Below, piece by piece: positions 52,464 to 59,226 of a stretch of 64,000 bases of DNA. The DNA comes from Aequorivita capsosiphonis DSM 23843. GTDB lineage: Bacteria > Bacteroidota > Bacteroidia > Flavobacteriales > Flavobacteriaceae. The notes beneath the pieces are model-generated. The model was not told where the DNA came from and made no database searches. It saw nothing but the letters and a program-made list of their open reading frames with translations. Location of the stretch: NCBI RefSeq assembly GCF_000429125.1, contig NZ_KE386850.1:83940-147939 (forward strand), given 5' to 3'. The number at the start of each line of letters is the position of its first letter. Within the stretch, counting starts at the first letter, position 1. The position numbers and the translations under genes were made by a program.

Positions 52464-53093
52464 TTAAAATTGAAACATACGCGCCTGATTGAGCAATTCG
52501 GCCAAACTGTTTGCATTTAATTTTTTTAGAAGTCTTGTTTTATAAGTGCTCACGGTCTTTTCATTTATCTCTAATAAGACTGAGATATCTTTATTCCGTT
52601 TGCCACTGGATAGTAAATTAAGAACCTCGATTTCTCTTGAAGATAATTTTTTATAGCTCCCCACAAGGCTCTTATCATTTATTGAATTGCTGTTAAGAGC
52701 AAGAGCTAGTTTCTCATCTAAATATACTCCGCCTAAAGCGATTCGTTTTATGGCTTGGAGAAATACTTCCTTTGTTGCTGTTTTTGAGATATAGCCAGCA
52801 GCTCCTGATTTTATGGAACGCAGGGCATAGATCTCCTCTGGATGCGTTGAAAATATAGCGATTCGAGTTCTAGGAAATTCTTCACGTATCTTTTTTAGCG
52901 TTTGAAAAACTGTTATATTGGGTATATTAATTTCCAAAATCAGAATGTCTGGGCCCTCTTTTTGTAGACAGGACTCTATTTCAGGCCCACGACCTACTTT
53001 TCCCACTACTAAATATTCATTTGTACTTTTAAGCAAAACTTCCACGCCATTTGCTGTCAAAGGATGATGATCAGCAATTACAACTTTTTTCAT
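52464..53093 (-). CDS. Orphan NarL/LuxR-type response regulator with Glu at the phosphoacceptor site
   Basis: 209 residues. The receiver domain (about 1-120) starts KKVVIADHHPL; the phosphoacceptor position is Glu54 (DILILEINIP, codon GAA) instead of Asp. The usual LPxxxG after it is also changed (IPNITVF), while the Lys of AAGYISK is kept. The LuxR helix-turn-helix (about 146-205) reads LSSREIEVLNLLSSGKRNKDISVLLEINEKTVSTYKTRLLKKL. Glu there often mimics the phosphorylated state, so the protein may be always active or regulated in another way. No kinase gene is nearby. It abuts dnaG tail to tail. Confidence 0.93.
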   Translation of the reverse strand: MKKVVIADHHPLTANGVEVLLKSTNEYLVVGKVGRGPEIESCLQKEGPDILILEINIPNITVFQTLKKIREEFPRTRIAIFSTHPEEIYALRSIKSGAAGYISKTATKEVFLQAIKRIALGGVYLDEKLALALNSNSINDKSLVGSYKKLSSREIEVLNLLSSGKRNKDISVLLEINEKTVSTYKTRLLKKLNANSLAELLNQARMFQF

Positions 53094-53295
53094 CTTAATG
53101 ATTTTAAAATATTAATTTAAAAATCGGAGCTACGATTTCCAATCACAAGAAGAAATTGCTCTTGAAATTTGATTTTAGGTAACCAATTTGTTTGGAAAAT
53201 GTAATATTAAGACTAGGTTTTGAATTAATGAAATTTTAAGTTGAAGAATACTTAATCTTTCGCTTAAGAGTTAAAAATTTCGATAAATGACAATT

Positions 53296-54084
53296 TTACT
53301 TTAATTCCTCTGGAATGTTGCAAACTGGAATTGGAGCTACTTTATGCTGGTTAGCTTTATTGAGTCTGATGTAAATATCAAAAACTTCTTTCTTTTTTCC
53401 TGTAAAGTCTGTCGTAGATTTTCCCTGTTCACTCATTTTCATTGCCCATTCCAGTTCGTTATAGCTTGCGCCAAGCTGGTCTTCATCTGACCGGCTATCT
53501 CCAAATAAGCCGTCTGTTGGGGCGGCTTTCATGATTGAGTCTATAATGCCAAGTGCTTCTCCAAGTTGATATACTTCGCTTTTCATTAAATCGGCAATGG
53601 GGCTTAAATCTACTCCGCCGTCGCCGTATTTTGTAAAAAAACCGACGCCAAAATCTTCAATTTTATTTCCAGTTCCAGCCACGAGATATTTATGTAAACC
53701 TGCAAAATAGTACAGCGTCGTCATTCGTAAACGGGCGCGGGTATTCGCTAAGGACAGATCTAGAAAACTATCGTCGGTGGTTTGTGGTACTTGTGTTCTA
53801 AATTGTTCAAAGACGGAGGTCAAGTTTACCTCTGCATTGCTAACGTTAGAAAAATGTTCCTTTAAATGATTTATATGCGCCTTCCCTCTTGATACCTGAT
53901 TTTCTGCTTGATGAATTGGCATTTCAACGCAAAGGGTTCGCAAACCTGTTTTAGCGCAAAGTGCTGAAACCACTGCCGAATCTATTCCGCCGCTAATCCC
54001 AATCACAAAACCATCCATCCCTGCTTGAATGCTGTAGGTTTTTAACCAATCTACAATGTGATCAATAACTTTTTCTGTTTTCAT
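53296..54084 (-). CDS. nadE: NAD+ synthase (ammonia-dependent)
   Basis: 262 residues. It amidates deamido-NAD with ATP. The PP-loop motif is VIGISGGIDSAVVSAL, and AGTGNKIEDFGVGFFTKYGDGGVDLSPIADLMKSEV and KAAPTDGLFGDSRSDEDQLG are the substrate motifs. There is no N-terminal glutaminase domain, so ammonia is the nitrogen source. It is divergent from gldB. The neighbourhood nadE-gldB-gldC is common in flavobacteria. Confidence 0.97.
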   Translation of the reverse strand: MKTEKVIDHIVDWLKTYSIQAGMDGFVIGISGGIDSAVVSALCAKTGLRTLCVEMPIHQAENQVSRGKAHINHLKEHFSNVSNAEVNLTSVFEQFRTQVPQTTDDSFLDLSLANTRARLRMTTLYYFAGLHKYLVAGTGNKIEDFGVGFFTKYGDGGVDLSPIADLMKSEVYQLGEALGIIDSIMKAAPTDGLFGDSRSDEDQLGASYNELEWAMKMSEQGKSTTDFTGKKKEVFDIYIRLNKANQHKVAPIPVCNIPEELK

Positions 54085-54163
54085 TTTTACCTATAGTGTT
54101 AAAGAATTGTGAATATAAATATGCTCGCAAAGACGCCAAGTCGCTAGGTTTTTTTAATTTTCT

Positions 54164-54233
54164 CTAAACTCTAAACTCTAAACTCTAAACTCTAAACTCT
54201 AAACTCTAAACTCTAAACTCTAAACTCTAAACT
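54164..54233. repeat. Ten exact tandem copies of CTAAACT
   Basis: Ten uninterrupted 7-bp copies, the longest array in the window, followed by diverged units to about 54300. Exactness suggests recent expansion or ongoing slippage. Confidence 0.95.
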
Positions 54234-54315
54234 CCAAACCCTCCTTACGGCAGCCAAGCTTCTAAACTTCCAAACTTTTAAACCCATAAACTTTTTAACT
54301 CAATGCGCAAAAAAG

Positions 54316-54323
54316 TACCTTTG
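54316..54323 (+). promoter_or_regulatory. gldB: -7 box for gldB-gldC
   Basis: TACCTTTG matches TAnnTTTG exactly. Transcription should begin near 54329. The -33 region overlaps the degenerate end of the heptamer array. Confidence 0.65.
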
Positions 54324-54395
54324 CAGCGCAAAAGTTGTTAAAGATAAAATTAATAAAAGGGAATGGCGTTAACCAACAATAACATTTTTTCTGCT

Positions 54396-55352
54396 ATGAG
54401 ATATATTGTGTTCGTTTTTCTTGGACTTCTACTTTTTTCCTGCAACAATTCTAACGATGTTGAAAAGGAAATTGATAAAATCCCTATGAATGTCGAAATA
54501 ATTCGATTCGACAAGGAATTTGCCATGACCAAACCGAAAGATCTACCGAAATTAAAATCGGAGTTCCCTGCTTTTTTTCCAAAGCAATATAACGACAGTA
54601 TTTGGATTGAAAAGTTGACTGATACGCTTCAGAATCAACTGGAAAATGAAGTGCTAAAAACCTTTCCTGAAGATAATTCTTTGATAGATATCCTTGTTCC
54701 ACTATTTCAGCACATAAAATATTATTTTCCAGAATTTGAGACTCCAGTAGTGGTTACAACTACCTCAGATGTTGATTACCGCAATAAAGTTATTCTTACC
54801 GATAGTCTATTGGTGTTAGGTTTGGACAATTATTTGGGGAGCGACCATAAGTTTTATCAAGGGATTGATAAATATATTAGCAAAGAGATGAAACCTTCTC
54901 AAATGGGTCCTGACGTTGCAAAAATCTATGCGAAACAATTCGTAAAACCACCAAACAGGAGTTCTTTTCTTGGGCAGATAATTTATTACGGAAAACAGCT
55001 TTACCTGGAAGACTTATGGCTTCCAGATGCTACCGATGCTGAAAAAATAGGCTATACCGAAGACGAATACGCTTGGGCAGAAGAGAACGAAGAATACATA
55101 TGGAGGTATTTTGTAGAAAAGGAATTGCTCTACAGTACCAATCCAAAACTGGGAGCCCGATTTATTAGTCCAGCGCCTTTTTCGAAATTTTATTTAGAAA
55201 TAGATAACGAATCTCCTGGAATGCTAGGTCGCTATTTGGGCTGGAAAATAGTTCGAGCTTATATGGAAAGAAATAAAACAGATGTTCAGCGATTAATGAT
55301 TCTGGATGCTGACGAAATATTTAAAAATTCAAAATACAAACCAAAGAAATAA
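54396..55352 (+). CDS. gldB: Gliding-motility lipoprotein GldB
   Basis: About 318 residues from the ATG at 54396 (MRYIVFVFLGLLLFSC is a lipoprotein signal); an in-frame ATG at 54363 would add 11 residues. GldB features: IDKIPMNVEIIRFDKEFA, FFPKQYNDSIWIEKLTDTLQ, the LGLDNYLGSDHKFYQGIDKYI segment and ENEEYIWRYFVEKELLYST. GldB is a membrane lipoprotein needed for gliding and associated with T9SS function. It overlaps gldC by 1 bp. Confidence 0.95.
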   Translation: MRYIVFVFLGLLLFSCNNSNDVEKEIDKIPMNVEIIRFDKEFAMTKPKDLPKLKSEFPAFFPKQYNDSIWIEKLTDTLQNQLENEVLKTFPEDNSLIDILVPLFQHIKYYFPEFETPVVVTTTSDVDYRNKVILTDSLLVLGLDNYLGSDHKFYQGIDKYISKEMKPSQMGPDVAKIYAKQFVKPPNRSSFLGQIIYYGKQLYLEDLWLPDATDAEKIGYTEDEYAWAEENEEYIWRYFVEKELLYSTNPKLGARFISPAPFSKFYLEIDNESPGMLGRYLGWKIVRAYMERNKTDVQRLMILDADEIFKNSKYKPKK

Positions 55353-55693
55353 TGGCAATAAAACATACTTCCGAAATAAAGTTAAACATCGGGCTCGATG
55401 AAAATAAAATTCCCGAAACCATACAATGGACCGCAGAAGATGGCGGGATCACTAATGAAGAAACTAAGGCGGTAATGCTTTCTGTTTGGGACAATAAAAA
55501 AAAGGAATCACTTAGAATTGATCTTTGGACCAAAGATATGCCCGTAGATGAGATGAAGATTTTCTTTCACCAAACTTTGAGCGCTATGGCCGATACTTTT
55601 GAGCGCGCCACAGACGACAAGAAAATGAGCGCTACCATGCGTGATTTCTGTGAATATTTTGCGGAGAAATTGGAGCTAAAAAGAGAAGACTAG
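55352..55693 (+). CDS. gldC: Gliding-motility protein GldC
   Basis: 113 residues, the usual GldC length. Family pattern: TSEIKLNIGLDENKIPETIQWTAEDGGI, ETKAVMLSVWDNKKKESLRIDLWTKDMPVDEMKIFFHQTL. In other flavobacteria GldC supports gliding but is not strictly essential. It starts at the last base of the gldB stop and ends before the convergent engB. Confidence 0.96.
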   Translation: MAIKHTSEIKLNIGLDENKIPETIQWTAEDGGITNEETKAVMLSVWDNKKKESLRIDLWTKDMPVDEMKIFFHQTLSAMADTFERATDDKKMSATMRDFCEYFAEKLELKRED

Positions 55694-55723
55694 TTTAAGA
55701 AGCTAACAAAGCAGCAGGTCTTT

Positions 55724-56329
55724 TTAAAGGCCTGTTAGATTTTTGCTTATTTCTTCAATATAATTTAAAACCTCGTCTCTTCCTTCAGAATTACTGGCAG
55801 AGGTAACGAAGTATTTGGGCATTGCTTCCCAAGTTTCAAGCATTTTATTGGAATAAACCTCGATGTTTCTTTCCAAAGCTTTCGGTTTTAACTTGTCAGC
55901 TTTTGTAAAAATAATATTAAAAGGAATTCCGTTTTCGCCCATCCATTGCATAAATTCAAGATCAATGGGTTGCGGTTCATGCCGACAATCGACTAAAACA
56001 AAAGCGAGTATCATTTGTTCCCTTAGTTCAAAATAACTGGTGATGAATTTTTGAAATGTTTTTTTACTACTTTTTGAAACACGAGCATATCCATAGCCTG
56101 GTAAATCCACTAGATACCAATTTTTGTTGATAAGAAAATGATTTATAAGCTGTGTTTTTCCGGGTCTTCCAGAAGTTTTTGCTAGATTTTTTCGCAACAT
56201 CAGCATATTAATTAGCGAAGATTTCCCCACGTTACTGCGGCCAATAAAAGCGTATTCTGGCATACGGTCTTTTGGGCATTTAGCGACATCGCTATTGCTC
56301 ATTACAAATTCCGCGGATTTAATGTGCAT
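55724..56329 (-). CDS. engB: Ribosome biogenesis GTPase EngB/YsxC
   Basis: 201 residues. GTPase motifs: G1 [14 protein letters not shown]2 region [11 protein letters not shown]3 [11 protein letters not shown]4 TKADK, G5 TSAS. EngB takes part in 50S subunit assembly and is essential in many bacteria. It is convergent with gldC and lies 105 bp downstream of the hydrolase gene on the same strand, separated by a CAACCTG heptamer spacer. Confidence 0.96.
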   Translation of the reverse strand: MHIKSAEFVMSNSDVAKCPKDRMPEYAFIGRSNVGKSSLINMLMLRKNLAKTSGRPGKTQLINHFLINKNWYLVDLPGYGYARVSKSSKKTFQKFITSYFELREQMILAFVLVDCRHEPQPIDLEFMQWMGENGIPFNIIFTKADKLKPKALERNIEVYSNKMLETWEAMPKYFVTSASNSEGRDEVLNYIEEISKNLTGL

Positions 56330-56407
56330 TGTTTAAGATTTAAGCCCGCCTGCTGGAGGAGAGTTGTGAGTTATGATTTGTGAATGATAAAAAAAATGCA
56401 TCATTAG

Positions 56408-56428
56408 CAACCTGCAACCTGTAATCAG
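56408..56428. repeat. Heptamer units CAACCTG
   Basis: Two exact CAACCTG copies and a diverged TAATCAG lie between engB and the hydrolase gene. Confidence 0.5.
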
Positions 56429-56434
56429 AACTCC

Positions 56435-57214
56435 TTAGAATCCTCGTTTCTCTAACCAAGCATTGAGTAGTTGGTTAAATTCATCTGGATGTTCCATCAT
56501 GGCGGCGTGGCCACATTTGTCAATCCAAAAAAGTTCTGAATCTGGCAAAAGTCGGTCAAATTCCACGGCAACATCTGGAGGTGTAACCTTGTCATTTCTG
56601 CCCCAGATTATACATGTTGGAGTATGCATTTTAGGTAGGTCTTTCGCCATGTTGTGACGTATGGCGCTTTTGGCTATGGCAAGGGTTCTAATTAGTTTAT
56701 TTCTGTCGTTTACGGTTGTGTAAACATCATCTACAATTTCCTTGGTAGCAACTGCTGGGTCGTGAAAAACGTCTTCAGCTTTTTTCTTAATATACTCGTA
56801 GTCACCACGCTTTGGGTAGCTTTCACCCATGGCACTTTCATAGAGACCTGAACTGCCCGTTATCACTAATGCCTTTACCTTTTCAGGATACATTTTTGTG
56901 CAAAGCAAACCAATATGGCCTCCAAGGGAATTTCCAAGTAATATTACTTCATCGTATCCTAAATGATCGATAAACTGCGCCACATATTTAGCAAAGTTCT
57001 TAACATTAGTGCGTAACAAGGTCATTTTATAGATGGGCAATTCTGGCAGTAGAATTTTGTAACCCTTTGGAGGGAAGAAATCTGCCACACCATCAAAATT
57101 GCTCAAACCGCCCATGAGTCCGTGAAGGATAACGATAGGGGTGCCTTCGCCTATTTCTAAATATGAAAATTTTCCTTCTTTTTTTAAGTTTTCTGACATG
57201 CTTGTTTTCTGCAA
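56435..57214 (-). CDS. Alpha/beta-fold hydrolase
   Basis: 259 residues. The oxyanion region is VILHGLMGGLSNFDG, the nucleophile elbow LLGNSLGGHIGLL, the acid IIWGRNDKVTPP and the catalytic His CGHAAMMEHPDEFN. It is a soluble esterase/lipase-like or C-C hydrolase-like protein; the substrate is unknown. The start at 57214 gives MQKTSMSENLKKEGK, and a later in-frame ATG six codons on (MSENLKK) is equally possible. It is divergent from the dcw cluster. Confidence 0.9.
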   Translation of the reverse strand: MQKTSMSENLKKEGKFSYLEIGEGTPIVILHGLMGGLSNFDGVADFFPPKGYKILLPELPIYKMTLLRTNVKNFAKYVAQFIDHLGYDEVILLGNSLGGHIGLLCTKMYPEKVKALVITGSSGLYESAMGESYPKRGDYEYIKKKAEDVFHDPAVATKEIVDDVYTTVNDRNKLIRTLAIAKSAIRHNMAKDLPKMHTPTCIIWGRNDKVTPPDVAVEFDRLLPDSELFWIDKCGHAAMMEHPDEFNQLLNAWLEKRGF

Positions 57215-57304
57215 TTTAGAATGACAAAAGTAAACAAAATTATTTCATACAGTCTATATAAAATAAGGCTTTGTTATTCAGTAATTTGAATTCTTGTAGT
57301 TTCT

Positions 57305-57371
57305 AAAGTGGTGAAACTTATTAACAAAGTGGTAGAATGTGGTAAATTGTGGTAAAAGTTATTTATATTTG
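57305..57371 (+). promoter_or_regulatory. mraZ: mraZ promoter with phased MraZ-type boxes
   Basis: AAAGTGG (57305), AAAGTGG (57326), AATGTGG (57336) and ATTGTGG (57346) are in direct orientation, spaced 21, 10 and 10 bp. A TATATTTG -7 box lies at 57364-57371, 32 bp before the ATG. MraZ binds repeated GTGG/TGGG-type boxes before its own gene in E. coli and Mycoplasma, so this is probably its operator. Confidence 0.75.
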
Positions 57372-57403
57372 AATCAACAAATTGCAAATCGGTAATTTTC
57401 ACA

Positions 57404-57877
57404 ATGCTCAATCTAATAGGCACATACGAATGTAAAGCAGACGTAAAGGGACGCGTCATGGTCCCTGCGCCGTTGAAAAAACAGTTGGCTCCGTTTATGG
57501 CCGATGGTTTTGTGGTAAAGCGTGCCGTCTTTCAGCCTTGCTTGGAAATATACCCTATGAAAGAATGGGATGCCTTGATGCGAAAAATGGGCGATCTCAA
57601 CAGGTTCACTCGAAAAAATAATGATTTCATCAGAAGGTTTACCGCTGGTGTAAAGATAGTTGAACTTGATGCAACGGGGCGTTTATTGATACCGAAAGAT
57701 CTGCTCTCGTTTGCTGGAATAAGTAAAGAACTAGTTGTTTCATCCGCAATAAATATTGTGGAAATATGGGACAAAGATAGATACGAACAGGCTATTGATG
57801 ATGCGGCAGATGACTTTGCTGATTTAGCTGAAGAAGTAATGGGGGATAAAAGCGATGGAGCTAATGGAATATCATAA
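57404..57877 (+). CDS. mraZ: Transcriptional regulator MraZ
   Basis: 157 residues, two AbrB-like half-domains: GTYECKADVKGRVMVPAPLKKQL at the N-terminus and VKIVELDATGRLLIPKDLLSFAGI in the second half. MraZ forms a ring and represses or modulates the dcw cluster from repeated boxes in front of its gene, which are visible here. It overlaps rsmH by 14-23 bp depending on the start. Confidence 0.96.
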   Translation: MLNLIGTYECKADVKGRVMVPAPLKKQLAPFMADGFVVKRAVFQPCLEIYPMKEWDALMRKMGDLNRFTRKNNDFIRRFTAGVKIVELDATGRLLIPKDLLSFAGISKELVVSSAINIVEIWDKDRYEQAIDDAADDFADLAEEVMGDKSDGANGIS

Positions 57878-58760
57878 TCCAGTTTTGCTAAAAGAAACTG
57901 TTTCGGGGCTAAATATAAAGTCAGATGGAGTTTACGTAGACGTAACCTTCGGTGGTGGCGGACACTCGCGTGAGATTTTGGCGCAATTGGGTCCAGAAGG
58001 AAAGCTTATAGCATTTGATCAAGACAAGGATGCTTTGGTAAATGCTATTGACGATCCTAGATTTTTATTGATCAATCAGAATTTTCGTCTTATGAAGAAG
58101 TTCTTGCGCTTTCATGGATATAAAACGGTTGATGGTATTTTAGGTGACTTTGGGGTTTCGTCACACCAATTTGACGTTGCTGAACGAGGGTTTTCAACAC
58201 GCTTTGAAGCTGAATTAGATATGCGTATGAACCGCGATAGCCGATTTTCTGCATATACGGTTGTCAACAAATATGAAGAGGTGGAGTTGAGAAATGTGCT
58301 TTCAAATTATGGTGAATTGAGAACTGCATCCGGAATGGCTCGTGCCATTGTTGAAGCGCGAGAAGAAGAAAAAATAAAAACAAGCGAACAGCTTAAAAAG
58401 GTATTACGAAGATTTTTGCCGGCTCATAGAGAGAATAAGATCTTGGCCCAAATTTATCAAGCTATTCGCATTGAAGTGAACCAAGAGTTGGAGGCTTTAA
58501 AAGAATTCTTATTACAAACCGAAGCGGTTTTAGAGACTGGGGGCAGAATAAGTTTGATAAGCTATCATTCTTTGGAAGATAGATTGGTAAAGCGTTACAT
58601 CCGAAATGGAATGTTTGAGGGGGAGCCAGAAAAAGATGTTTTTGGAAATTTTGAAGTTCCTTTTAAAGCGGTTGGAAAATTCATTATTCCTTCCAAGAAA
58701 GAAATAAAGGAGAACAATCGTGCTAGAAGTGCTAAACTTCGCATTGCTGAGAAAATATAG
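57864..58760 (+). CDS. rsmH: 16S rRNA (cytosine-N4) methyltransferase RsmH
   Basis: About 298 residues. It methylates C1402 of 16S rRNA. Family motifs: MEYHNPVLLKETVSGL at the start (ATG 57864; an ATG at 57855 would add three residues), VDVTFGGGGHSREIL (SAM site), GILGDFGVSSHQFD, RGFSTRFEAELDMRM, QIYQAIRIEVNQELE and ISLISYHSLEDRLVKRYIR. It overlaps mraZ, showing translational coupling. Confidence 0.97.
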   Translation: MEYHNPVLLKETVSGLNIKSDGVYVDVTFGGGGHSREILAQLGPEGKLIAFDQDKDALVNAIDDPRFLLINQNFRLMKKFLRFHGYKTVDGILGDFGVSSHQFDVAERGFSTRFEAELDMRMNRDSRFSAYTVVNKYEEVELRNVLSNYGELRTASGMARAIVEAREEEKIKTSEQLKKVLRRFLPAHRENKILAQIYQAIRIEVNQELEALKEFLLQTEAVLETGGRISLISYHSLEDRLVKRYIRNGMFEGEPEKDVFGNFEVPFKAVGKFIIPSKKEIKENNRARSAKLRIAEKI

Positions 58761-58767
58761 ATTTTCT

Positions 58768-58828
58768 GAAAAAGAGAGATGAGAATAAAGAGAAGAAAGT
58801 AAAGAATAAAGAATAAAGAGAAAAAGGA
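58768..58828. repeat. Heptamer-periodic spacer (AAGAATA type)
   Basis: AAGAATA, AAGAATA, AAGAGAA units with less exact neighbours, between rsmH and ftsL; a related stretch lies at 59161-59205 between ftsL and ftsI. Both are purine-rich on the coding strand. Confidence 0.7.
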
Positions 58829-58835
58829 TAGCGGA

Positions 58836-59156
58836 TTGAAAGATGGTTTTTACAATATAATAAAAGGTAAGTTTTTAGTTAGTGATGACGCGCTCAAAAA
58901 TTGGCGTTTCATCATTTTTCTTTCACTATTAGCTTTGGTGATGATTGCCAGTTCCCACAATGCTGATAAAAAGGTTCATAGAATTTCGAAGCTAAATTCG
59001 GAAGTAAAAGAATTGAAAAGTGAATATGTAGATGTGAGAATGATATTGATGCAATCGCGAATGGAGAGCAAAATAATAGCGGCCATGGAAAACAGAGGTT
59101 TACAACCTTCCATAAACCCGCCTAAGCGAATTCGAATTATTGAGAAGGAAGAGTAG
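58836..59156 (+). CDS. ftsL: FtsL-like cell-division protein (TTG start)
   Basis: 106 residues. A short cytoplasmic part is followed by one membrane helix (about 25-41, FIIFLSLLALVMIASS) and a coiled coil (SKLNSEVKELKSEYVDVRMILMQSRMESKI) ending in a basic tail. Size, topology and position between rsmH and ftsI fit FtsL, which recruits FtsI/FtsW to the septum. No suitable ATG is present in frame before the helix, so TTG 58836 is the likely start. Sequence similarity in this family is always weak; the assignment rests on topology and position. Confidence 0.87.
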   Translation: MKDGFYNIIKGKFLVSDDALKNWRFIIFLSLLALVMIASSHNADKKVHRISKLNSEVKELKSEYVDVRMILMQSRMESKIIAAMENRGLQPSINPPKRIRIIEKEE

Positions 59157-59226
59157 CTTGATAGAAAGGGAATAAAGAGTAAATAATAAAGAGAAAAGAA
59201 GATACTGACCACTGCGTACTGAAATA

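Larger units (their letters stand above)
54085..54362. other. 278-bp nadE-gldB spacer
   Basis: It holds a GCAAAGACGCCAAGTCGC repeat element (near 54125, related to family B), the heptamer array (54164-54233) with a degenerate tail (ACTTCCAAACTTTTAAACCC), and the gldB promoter box. Confidence 0.7.

Noticed and set aside
54164-54300. CRISPR array or telomere-like sequence
   Set aside because: The units are 7 bp with no spacers between them, too short for CRISPR, and a chromosomal telomere is not expected in the middle of a gene-dense contig.
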